Shown one piece after another: positions 18,000 through 24,989 of a stretch of 64,000 nucleotides of DNA. The stretch is from Halorussus ruber (GTDB lineage: Archaea; Halobacteriota; Halobacteria; Halobacteriales; Haladaptataceae). The notes under the pieces are model-generated. The model had not been told where the DNA came from and made no database searches. It worked only from the letters and a program-made list of their open reading frames with translations. The stretch's first letter is position 1. The number at the start of each line of letters is the position of its first letter. The translations under genes and the position numbers were made by a program. Where the stretch lies: the NCBI RefSeq assembly GCF_004765785.1, contig NZ_SBIT01000009.1, positions 124,001 to 188,000 of the forward strand, in the 5' to 3' direction.

Positions 18000-18920
18000 A
18001 TGGCAACAAACGGTAATGATGGTACGGCAGAAGCGAGCGCGACGAAGACGACGACCCGCCGAGCGGTCCTGCGCGGGACGGCGGTCGCCGCGGGCCTCGC
18101 GGGATTCGCGGGGTCGGCGTCGGCCTTCTCGGGCGACGACGGCGACATCTCCGGGTCGTGGGACTTCCCGCGGGCGACCACTCGCGGCCACTTCGACATC
18201 CACTGGTGGTACGGCGACCAGTTGACCGACGGCCACACCGCCACCGACTACGATACGGTCGGCGACATCCCCGGCTGGAACACGTCCTCCTCGCCCGACG
18301 AAATCATGGTCTCGGTCCACGGCTGGCGGAACGCGCCGGAGGACGCGCCCGACCACTTCGCCACCGTGAAGCGCTCGCTCCGGAACAACGGCTACGACGC
18401 CCCGGTCGTCGGCTTCAGTTGGGACTCGGACACCAGCACCGACAACTGGTGGCCCACCACCGACATCGCCGAGCGCAACGGCCCGAAACTCGCCAACTTC
18501 CTGACCGACTACGCCGCACAGAACCCCGACACCAGCGTCCGCATCAACGGTCACTCGCTCGGCGCGCGGGTCGTCACCGAGTGCATCAAGGCGCTCAACA
18601 CGTGGGGCGTCCGCGACCTGCTCGACTCCGCCACGTTGCTCGGCGGGGCCGCGGACAACGACTCGGTCGCGTGGGACGGCGAGTACGGCGACGACATCGC
18701 CGCCGCGGTCGGCCAGTTCGACAACTACTGGAAGTCCGACGACGACGTGCTGAACTGGGCCTACTCGACCGGCGAGTTCGACTCGGCCGTCGGCGAGGAG
18801 GGCGCTGAGGGCGACACGCCGAGCAACTACGCGGACCACAACGTCGATTACGTCCCGGATCACTTCTCGTACCACGAACCCGGCGACGGCTGTATGGCGG
18901 AGGTCGTCGCGGAGTTCTGA
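18000..18920 (+). CDS. Tat-exported lipase-like alpha/beta hydrolase
   Basis: The 306-residue protein carries a Tat signal (TTTRRAVLRGTAVAAGLAGFAGSASAF, with the double Arg followed by a hydrophobic run and an A-x-A site). The mature part has alpha/beta-hydrolase marks: IMVSVHGWRNAPEDA (oxyanion strand), VVGFSWDSD, and the nucleophile elbow GHSLGARV at about residue 181. Candidate acid and base residues are in the DNDSV and DHFSYH regions. An esterase or lipase acting outside the cell is likely; substrate unknown. AT-rich ATAAACTTAATAGAG about 20-35 bases upstream serves as promoter. Halophilic Tat export of folded lipases is typical. Confidence 0.8.
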   Translation: MATNGNDGTAEASATKTTTRRAVLRGTAVAAGLAGFAGSASAFSGDDGDISGSWDFPRATTRGHFDIHWWYGDQLTDGHTATDYDTVGDIPGWNTSSSPDEIMVSVHGWRNAPEDAPDHFATVKRSLRNNGYDAPVVGFSWDSDTSTDNWWPTTDIAERNGPKLANFLTDYAAQNPDTSVRINGHSLGARVVTECIKALNTWGVRDLLDSATLLGGAADNDSVAWDGEYGDDIAAAVGQFDNYWKSDDDVLNWAYSTGEFDSAVGEEGAEGDTPSNYADHNVDYVPDHFSYHEPGDGCMAEVVAEF

Positions 18921-18962
18921 AAGCGAGTCGAAGGAGAATCGAGAGCAGCGAACTCGGCTACC

Positions 18963-20021
18963 TCACCACGTGCCGTGGAAGGTGTCGAAGCTGAGTTCGT
19001 CCAGCGGCTTGTTCCCCACGGCAATCTCGTACTCGCCGGGGGTCAGCATCGGCTTGTGGAACTGCGGGCCGTCGTCGGTCGTGATGCGCGGGCACCCCGT
19101 ATTCACGAAGGCGTCCATGTCGAAGTTCCGGAGGCGGTCGGGCGTGACCTCGTCCATCGTGATGAGGTAGGCGTCGTCGTTGCCGTCGAGAATCTCTTGG
19201 GCCTGCTCCCAGCGACCCTGCCCGATCTTCGTGCAGAAGATGACGCCCCACTTCTCGGCGTCCATCGCCTTGTGGACCGAGGCGTAGCGCTGTTTCAGGA
19301 ACTTTTCTGTATCAGCAACGGTCACGACGTTGTTCACGGGGTCGCCGATGACGACTTTCTTGTCGGGATGTTCCATGGCGAGGCCGAGGGGGTGGAACTT
19401 CCCGCCGCCGACGTAGAGGACGTGGTCGGCGTCGATGTCTGCGCTGGCGTAGTTGCAACCCAGAACCTGCCCCTCGTGAGTGAGTCGGTCGTCGCCCTTC
19501 CGGGTCTTCACGTCGAAGCCGCGCTCGTCCAGCCACGATTTCATCTCCTCGAAGCGATTCATGTGCTGGGCGGTCGTGACGAGGCCGACGCTGGGGCGCT
19601 CGTCGCTCTCCTCGGGGTCCGGAAGCTCTTCGAGGGACTCCTCCATGATGGGGAACACGTCCACGTTCGAGAAGAGGGGGACGTAGATGACCTTGTCCGT
19701 GTTCTTCATCGGCGAGTGACCGAAGTGGACGAACACGTCGGTCCGCTTCATCAGGAAGGTGTCGAGGTCGCAGGCCCCGTAGCAGGGCTGGCCCGAAATC
19801 ATCACGGTCACGTCGTCGGGCACCAACTCGCGGATGTCGTCGGCGACCTTCGGGCCGCGGCGCTTCAGTCCCTCGGGGAACTGGAGGCCGACCTTGGTGG
19901 CGTCGCGCTCCTCGACCGCTTCCACGATGCGGTCGAGTTCGTAGTCCCACTCCCGGTCGTGCTTGAGGGACATGCCGGTATTTCGGAGGTCTCCCTCGCT
20001 GTACTCGCTGTCTTGGCTCAT
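18963..20021 (-). CDS. dph2: Diphthamide synthesis enzyme Dph2
   Basis: Dph2 is an unusual radical-SAM enzyme that transfers the aminocarboxypropyl group of SAM to a histidine of elongation factor 2, the first step of diphthamide synthesis. The 352-residue protein contains the three cluster-binding Cys in their expected settings: CYGACD, VLGCNYAS and NTGCPRI. The N-terminal VGLQFPEGLKRRGPKVADDI and the HFGHSPM motif are family signatures. I start at the ATG at 20021 (MSQDSEYSEGD), because TTAAACGTCC lies about 25-33 bases upstream on the minus strand; a longer start lacks support. It is divergent to the YlbF-like gene. Confidence 0.95.
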   Translation of the reverse strand: MSQDSEYSEGDLRNTGMSLKHDREWDYELDRIVEAVEERDATKVGLQFPEGLKRRGPKVADDIRELVPDDVTVMISGQPCYGACDLDTFLMKRTDVFVHFGHSPMKNTDKVIYVPLFSNVDVFPIMEESLEELPDPEESDERPSVGLVTTAQHMNRFEEMKSWLDERGFDVKTRKGDDRLTHEGQVLGCNYASADIDADHVLYVGGGKFHPLGLAMEHPDKKVVIGDPVNNVVTVADTEKFLKQRYASVHKAMDAEKWGVIFCTKIGQGRWEQAQEILDGNDDAYLITMDEVTPDRLRNFDMDAFVNTGCPRITTDDGPQFHKPMLTPGEYEIAVGNKPLDELSFDTFHGTW

Positions 20022-20134
20022 TGGAACTGTTTTGTTCGTGAGGACGTTTAAGGACGGTGTTCCTGAATGGGAGGTGAGAACCTCTAGCGAGTATCCGGCA
20101 GGTCTAAAACGCCACAGTCCCAACAGACCTGCAC

Positions 20135-20536
20135 ATGAGCATCGAAACCGAGGCCGACGGCGAGGCGTCCGAACTCACTCGCGTCGAAGAACTCGCGGAG
20201 GAACTCGGCGAGGCAATCGCCCAGACGCCCGAGTACCAGCACTTCGAGGAGACCAAGGAGGCCGTCGAGGAGGACGACGAGGCCCAGGAGAAGGTCCAAG
20301 AGTTCGAGCAGATGCGCCAGGAGTTCATGCTGGCGCGTCAGACCGGCGAGGCCACCCAGCAGGACGTCCAGAAGGTCCAGCAGGCCCAGCAGGAACTTCA
20401 CTCCCTGCCGGTGATGGAGGAGTATCTGGAGGCCCAAGAAGCGCTCGAAGAGAAGATGGAGACCGTCAACAAGGCCATCTCGGAGCCACTCGCCGTGGAC
20501 TTCGGCGACCAAGCGAGCGGTTGCTGTGAGGACTAA
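20135..20536 (+). CDS. YlbF/YmcA-family protein
   Basis: The 133-residue all-helical protein matches the YlbF/YmcA (Com_YlbF) family: ELAEELGEAIAQTPEYQHFEETKEAVEEDDEAQEKVQEFEQMRQEF is the typical first half, and QQAQQELHSLPVMEEYLEAQEAL the second. In Bacillus the homologues form an iron-sulfur complex controlling RNA processing; in archaea the role is unknown. The C-terminus ends DQASGCCED, and the adjacent Cys pair could bind a cluster or metal, as in bacterial YlbF partners. A TATA-like TCTAAAAC sits about 26-33 bases upstream. Confidence 0.85.
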   Translation: MSIETEADGEASELTRVEELAEELGEAIAQTPEYQHFEETKEAVEEDDEAQEKVQEFEQMRQEFMLARQTGEATQQDVQKVQQAQQELHSLPVMEEYLEAQEALEEKMETVNKAISEPLAVDFGDQASGCCED

Positions 20537-20664
20537 CTGACGGCGCGCGCCCCTACGATTGCCGCGATTTTTCGAGGTATTTCCAGTTCATTTTCGATTC
20601 GTCTCCGATATCTGGCAACGACGCCTAAGTCCGCTGAGAGCGAGTTGATACACGGTGGGGAGTT

Positions 20665-22203
20665 ATGGACGACGAAAATAGAACCACGAGCGACGACACA
20701 CGTATCGACGACGCGAACAAGAACGTCACGACGGACCGCGAGACGATTCGGACGTGGATAGAGGACAGCGGAGCCAAGCCTGGCTATCGGACTACCGAGG
20801 CGGGCGACCGAGAGCCGTACATCTACTACCCCGGCGAGGAGGACGACGAGAACATCGAAGAGTCCGACTGGGACACCTTCCACGAGGAATTCAGCGATCG
20901 GGAGATGGCGCTGGTCCGCCACGCCGACCGACCGAAGGAGGGCCGAGGCCAGTTCGAACTCGTGGACCGGACCGAGGCCATCGAGCGCGCCACGCTGGAC
21001 GACAGAGAGGTCGAAGAGGCCCTGATGGAGGGCGAGACGGTCGAGACCGAGATTACCGAGACCAAGGTCATCGAGAAGACCGTCCAAGAGACCGAAACCA
21101 TCGAGAGCGAAGTCGTGGACAGCGAAATCGTCCGCGACGAGGTCATCGACACCGAACTCGTCCGGCGCGAAATCGTGGACATCCACATCGGCGAGGAGAA
21201 AGAGGGCATCGCCATCGTGGAGGACCGCGAGAGCGCCGGGTGGGAGGAGGACGTACAGGAGTTCGACGTGACCGAGCGCGAGGTCATCACGGTGGACGTG
21301 GACGAGACCCGCGAGGTCACCCGCGAGATTATCGAGCGCAAGACCGTCGAGAGCCGCGTCGTGGACCACGACGTAGAGGAAACCGAGACTGTCGAGTCCG
21401 ACACGCTGGAGAGTCGCGTCAACCTCGAAGGCGTCCAGCGAAACATCCTCGAGAGCGACATCCTCGGCGGCGAGATAGTCACCGACGAGGTCATCGAGGG
21501 AGGCCACGTCGAGAGCGAGTTCACCGACGAGGGCACCATCGAGACCCACCTCTTCGAGCGCCGCATCGTGGAGGACGAAATCGTGGACCGCAAGCGCCTG
21601 ACCTTCGAGTTCACCGACGAGGACCTCGTCAGTAGCGAGACCGTCACGTCCACGCTGGTCGAGACGATGCTCATCGGCTCCGACGCGACCGAGGAGGGCG
21701 TCGAGGGCGAGCGCATCGAGACCGAGGGGGTCCGAATCGACCGCGACGAGACCGCGGCCGCGGGCGTCACGACCGGCGCGGAGACGGAGACGACCGCGAG
21801 CGCGGATACAGACACCACGGACACCGAGACCGCGACCGCAAGCACGGACGAGACGGCCACGAGCGAGACCGCGATGGGCGACACGCCGACCGAGAGCGAG
21901 ACCACCGCGGACACGAGCGAGGGGATGACGGACGACGACGAGACGATGGTCGAAGACGAGGCCGTCACGCTGGACGACGACGACGTTGGCAAGGACGTGA
22001 TGGACGCCAACGACGAGAAGGTCGGCGTCGTCACCGAGGTAGACGAAGACGCCAACAGGCTGTACGTGGACCCGAACCCCGGACTCGCCCAGCGCGTCAA
22101 GACTCGGCTCGGTTGGGAGGGCCACGACGACGACGCCTACTCGGTCGAACCCGACCGAATCTCGGAAATCGACGACGACCACGTTCGCCTCCGGAGCATG
22201 TGA
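20665..22203 (+). CDS. Acidic repeat protein with PRC-barrel-like end
   Basis: A 512-residue, extremely acidic protein. Residues of about 1-90 form a mixed N-domain (PGYRTTEAGDREPYIYYPGEEDDE). Residues of about 105-360 are some twenty units of 10-12 residues with alternating Val/Ile and charged residues, for example ETVETEITETKVIEKTV, SEVVDSEIVRDEVID and VESEFTDEGTIETHL. These suggest stacked beta-strands (solenoid) or a fibrous coil. A Thr/Glu-rich spacer (about 365-430) leads to a PRC-barrel-like end (DVGKDVMDANDEKVGVVTEV). PRC barrels mediate protein binding, for instance with RNA-processing or photosynthetic complexes. Exact role unknown; long opposite-strand frames are shadows of the repeat. 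Confidence 0.75.
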   Translation: MDDENRTTSDDTRIDDANKNVTTDRETIRTWIEDSGAKPGYRTTEAGDREPYIYYPGEEDDENIEESDWDTFHEEFSDREMALVRHADRPKEGRGQFELVDRTEAIERATLDDREVEEALMEGETVETEITETKVIEKTVQETETIESEVVDSEIVRDEVIDTELVRREIVDIHIGEEKEGIAIVEDRESAGWEEDVQEFDVTEREVITVDVDETREVTREIIERKTVESRVVDHDVEETETVESDTLESRVNLEGVQRNILESDILGGEIVTDEVIEGGHVESEFTDEGTIETHLFERRIVEDEIVDRKRLTFEFTDEDLVSSETVTSTLVETMLIGSDATEEGVEGERIETEGVRIDRDETAAAGVTTGAETETTASADTDTTDTETATASTDETATSETAMGDTPTESETTADTSEGMTDDDETMVEDEAVTLDDDDVGKDVMDANDEKVGVVTEVDEDANRLYVDPNPGLAQRVKTRLGWEGHDDDAYSVEPDRISEIDDDHVRLRSM

Positions 22204-22281
22204 ATCGCCTCGGGCTTCCCGTTCCGGGCGCAGTCGCCGCGAAGAACAACACTTACCTCTTTTTGCGGCCCAGTGGGCGAC

Positions 22282-23115
22282 ATGGCAATCCACAGCGACT
22301 GGGGAGACTGGCTCCCGCGAGCGGTCGAGGACGCCGACCCCGAGGGCATCGCGGTCTGGTACCTCGGCTGTAACGGCTTCGTGCTGAAGGCCGACGAGAC
22401 CACGGTCTACATCGACCCCTACCTCGGGACCGGCGACCCGCCCAGAACCGTCCGGATGGTGCCGGTGCCCTTCGACCCCGAGGACGTGGCCGAGGCCGAC
22501 GCCGTGCTGGCGACCCACGAACACACCGACCACGTCCACGGCCCGAGTCAGGCCCCGATTCTGGAGACTACCGGCGCGACGTTCTACGCGCCCGACGACA
22601 GCCTCGCGGTGGCCCGCGACGACGAGAACTGGACCGAGGAGTGGGACGTAGACGACGAGCAACTCGAAGAAGTCGCGGAGGGCGACACCTTCGAAGTCGG
22701 CGCGTTCACGATTCACGTCGAACCGGCCCACGACCCCGACGCGACTCACCCGGTCAGCTACGTCGTGGAGTACGACGGCCGGACGTTCTTCCACGGCGGC
22801 GACACCAAGCCCAGCGACGAGTTCGCCGAAGTCGGCGAGGCGTACGACATCGACCTCGGCGTGCTGGCGTTCGGGAGCGTCGGCCAGATTCCGGACAAGG
22901 AGACCAGAGAACCCAAGCGCACTCGCTGGTACAACGACGAGAATCAGGCCGTCGAGGCCGCGAGTGACCTGCGATTCGACCGCTTCCTGCCGAGCCACTG
23001 GGACATGTGGAAGGGCCTGACAGCCGACCCGACCGCGCTTCACAAGCACGCCCGGAGCTTCGAGTATCCCGAGCGACTGGAAATCGCGGAGATTGGCGAC
23101 CGCGTGGACCTCTGA
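22282..23115 (+). CDS. MBL-fold metal-dependent hydrolase (UlaG-like)
   Basis: A 277-residue metallo-beta-lactamase-fold protein. The metal motif is THEHTDHVHG (about residue 77), followed by EPAHDPDATHPVSYVVE, HGGDTKPSDEF (the Asp ligand) and SHWDMW near the end. This combination resembles the L-ascorbate-6-phosphate lactonase/UPF0173 branch rather than true lactamases. The N-terminal WYLGCNGFVLKADETTVYIDPYLG is the usual first strand pair. I start at ATG 22282 rather than the in-frame GTG nine bases earlier. Substrate unknown. It follows the repeat protein by about 80 bases on the same strand. Confidence 0.85.
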   Translation: MAIHSDWGDWLPRAVEDADPEGIAVWYLGCNGFVLKADETTVYIDPYLGTGDPPRTVRMVPVPFDPEDVAEADAVLATHEHTDHVHGPSQAPILETTGATFYAPDDSLAVARDDENWTEEWDVDDEQLEEVAEGDTFEVGAFTIHVEPAHDPDATHPVSYVVEYDGRTFFHGGDTKPSDEFAEVGEAYDIDLGVLAFGSVGQIPDKETREPKRTRWYNDENQAVEAASDLRFDRFLPSHWDMWKGLTADPTALHKHARSFEYPERLEIAEIGDRVDL

Positions 23116-23219
23116 GCGGGCGAAGGCGGTCGCTTCGAGTCCGGATCGTGTCGATTCGGCGCGGGTGATTCTCCTCGTCTTTTTCCGAGAACGGGATTCG
23201 CGTGTCCACGATCCGCGAG

Positions 23220-23373
23220 ATAGCTACTCCTTGAGCAACAACCGCTTGAGCAACGGAAGACCGCACCGCAACCGCGACCGCGGGCCTCACGCCTCCCCAA
23301 CCTCGGCGGCCGCATCTGCGGCCGCCGTCCCTCGCGCGCGATGCGACGCCACAGGCGTCGCACCCACACGCGC
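23220..23373 (+). repeat. Hairpin repeat element variant, copy G
   Basis: It begins TAGCTACTCC, has the box ACCGCAACCGCGACCGCGGGCC and CTCACGCCTCCCCAACCTC as in other copies, and ends CACACGCGCC. In place of the usual core it carries two other perfect hairpins: GGCGGCCGCA, TC, TGCGGCCGCC (23305-23326) and TGCGACGCC, ACA, GGCGTCGCA (23342-23362). The GACAAACCGCGTC loop is missing, so this is a module-swapped relative. Confidence 0.7.
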
Positions 23374-23448
23374 CGACGAAAAGACATCAGAGTATTTCTT
23401 AGACATAACTATATAATATCTAAGTAAATATTATTACTTGTCTAGCCG
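23374..23448. other. AT-rich stretch between two repeat elements
   Basis: Strongly AT-rich (TATTTCTTAGACATA, then ATATAATATCTAAGTAAATATTATTAC) in a very GC-rich neighbourhood. It lies between convergent genes and likely holds terminators for both. Similar blocks containing TTTCTTAG occur beside elements at 34010, 55370 and 61430. Confidence 0.45.
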
Positions 23449-23536
23449 ACGCGAAGGTTCAAATGCGAAGCCGGGGCAAACCCGCCTCGGACGCGTCGCG
23501 CGGTCACCCGAGCGCCGGTCGGGGACCGCCAGTCCG
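23449..23536 (+). repeat. Second repeat type, short copy
   Basis: This 88-base segment matches the ends of the 224-base element at 33739-33962. Both start ACGCGAAGGTT, share a block around GACGC, TCGCGCGGTCAC and CGAGCG, and end with CGGGG then ACCGCCAGTC. The central 130 or so bases of the longer copy are missing here. The short T-loop-like GGTTCAAAT inside is not part of a tRNA. Confidence 0.65.
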
Positions 23537-23598
23537 ACTAACCGGAAACGGCTGAGCCAGAAAATCGGGTGAACCAGTAGCGACGCCGCCGACCCGCC

Positions 23599-23838
23599 TC
23601 ACTCCCGCCGATGCCGGAGCGCGTTGCGGGTCTTCCCCACGCCGTCCGCGAGGAGGTCGTGCAGGACGAACGAAAGCCTCGTGAACGCCGCGAGGAGCGC
23701 CAGCACCAGCGGTAGGCCGACCACGAGTCCGACGCCCTGCACGCCGGAGAGTTCCAGCAGTTGGACGACGAGCAGAACGAAAATGGCGAAGACGGCGACT
23801 TCGACGACAATCCCCACCTTCTGGGCAGGACCCGCCAT
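23599..23838 (-). CDS. Two-helix membrane protein
   Basis: 79 residues with two hydrophobic helices (IVVEVAVFAIFVLLVVQLLEL and VGLVVGLPLVLALLAAF) and a basic C-terminal tail (GVGKTRNALRHRRE) expected to face the cytoplasm. No motif or family is recognised. It lies downstream of the propeller gene on the same strand with an 81-base gap, and converges with the MBL-fold gene across the repeat region. Confidence 0.6.
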   Translation of the reverse strand: MAGPAQKVGIVVEVAVFAIFVLLVVQLLELSGVQGVGLVVGLPLVLALLAAFTRLSFVLHDLLADGVGKTRNALRHRRE

Positions 23839-23919
23839 ACGTACGGTTCGTAGCGAGTCATGTTAGCACCTTTCGCTCGGGGCGGGTCGCGGAGCGGCGC
23901 GTCCGCGCGGCGCGCCCCG

Positions 23920-24849
23920 TCACACCGAGCAGAGCGCGGCCACACCCGCGGGCATCCGGCCGCCCTCGACCCATTCGCCCGACGAGCGGAAGACGACCCG
24001 TCCGTCGTTCGTGCCCGCGACGACGTGACCGTCGTCGGCGGTCCACGAGAGGACGACCTCCTCGGGTTGGCCCGGATAGGCCACCGGTTCGAGAACGTCG
24101 CCGTCGTCCTCAGACTCGAAGAGTGCTGCGTCTGCGCCGCGCTCGCCCCGCCACGTGCCCGGCGAGGAGCGCGCGGCCGCGGCGTAGAGGGTACCGTCGC
24201 GCGCGAAGGCCTCGCGGAAGTACGTGTGGTCCACGCCGTCGTCCAGTCGGACCCACGTCTCGCCCGCGTCGCGGGTCCGGTACAGGCCACCGCCGCAGGA
24301 GGCGACGTAGTGGTCCGACTCGCGCACGAGGACGTGATGCACGTCGTCGTGGACGCCCGCCCGGCGCTCGGTCCACGTCTCGCCGCGGTCCTCGCTGACG
24401 TGGACGCCGCCGACCTCGACGCCAGCGACCACGCGGTCCGACGCGTCCTGATGCGCGCCGAGGCTCCGGACGTGGGCCTCGTCGCGGTGTCGCGGCGTGT
24501 GCCACGAGTCGCGCGACGGGAGGTCCTGAAAGCCCGATAGCTCCTGCCACGTCTCCCCTCCGTCTTCGGAGACGTACAGGTGCGCCGGATGCGTCCCGGC
24601 GTAGAGGCATTCGCCCGCGGGGTCGCCGAGTACCGAGTAGACCTCCTCGCGCGGGACGCCGAGATCGGTCCACGAGTCCCCGCCGTCGGTCGAGCGGTAG
24701 AGACCCGACTTGGTGGTGGCGAACACCCCCGGCCACTCCTCGAAGCGCCGGATGCGCATGACTCGCCCGGCGTCGAGTACCTGCTCCGCCGACTCGAATC
24801 GCGGGCCGTGAGCGCGGTAGACGCCGTCGTAGGTTCCTGCGAGTAGCAT
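23920..24849 (-). CDS. Asp-box beta-propeller (sialidase-like/BNR)
   Basis: 309 residues forming a beta-propeller marked by Asp-boxes: STDGGDSW, SEDGGETW, SEDRGETW and TRDAGETW, spaced 50-80 residues apart. Such BNR repeats occur in sialidases, photosystem-assembly factors and many uncharacterised six- or seven-bladed propellers. The catalytic residues of sialidases are not visible, so binding or scaffolding is more likely than hydrolysis. I use the ATG at 24849 (MLLAGTYDGVYRAHG), which begins the first blade; an upstream start would add 21 non-propeller residues. No signal peptide, so it is probably cytoplasmic. Confidence 0.78.
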   Translation of the reverse strand: MLLAGTYDGVYRAHGPRFESAEQVLDAGRVMRIRRFEEWPGVFATTKSGLYRSTDGGDSWTDLGVPREEVYSVLGDPAGECLYAGTHPAHLYVSEDGGETWQELSGFQDLPSRDSWHTPRHRDEAHVRSLGAHQDASDRVVAGVEVGGVHVSEDRGETWTERRAGVHDDVHHVLVRESDHYVASCGGGLYRTRDAGETWVRLDDGVDHTYFREAFARDGTLYAAAARSSPGTWRGERGADAALFESEDDGDVLEPVAYPGQPEEVVLSWTADDGHVVAGTNDGRVVFRSSGEWVEGGRMPAGVAALCSV

Positions 24850-24959
24850 ACTCCCGGATACGCTCGGAGCGTCCAAATAGATGCATCCTGGTCGCCGCGG
24901 GTCGCTCGGCAAATACTCGTCGTTGGCTTGTCGTCGTTTCGTTACGTGCGGGCGTGTGA

Positions 24960-24966
24960 TTTATAT
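24960..24966 (+). promoter_or_regulatory. TATA box of the coiled-coil gene
   Basis: TTTATAT here lies 24-30 bases before the ATG at 24990 and supports a leaderless start there, not at the upstream GTG at 24981. Confidence 0.65.
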
Positions 24967-24989
24967 GGCCGTTCTGGGATGTGAACCGT

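Noticed and set aside
20533-23049. Very long open frame (838 residues) on the minus strand
   Set aside because: It is the complement of the acidic repeat gene and MBL-fold gene, whose GC-rich codons avoid stops in several frames; its residues have no family signature.
23451-23480. tRNA-like T-loop phrase GGTTCAAAT
   Set aside because: No acceptor stem, D-arm or anticodon arm can be built around it, and the matching copy at 33741 has GGTTTACGT instead.
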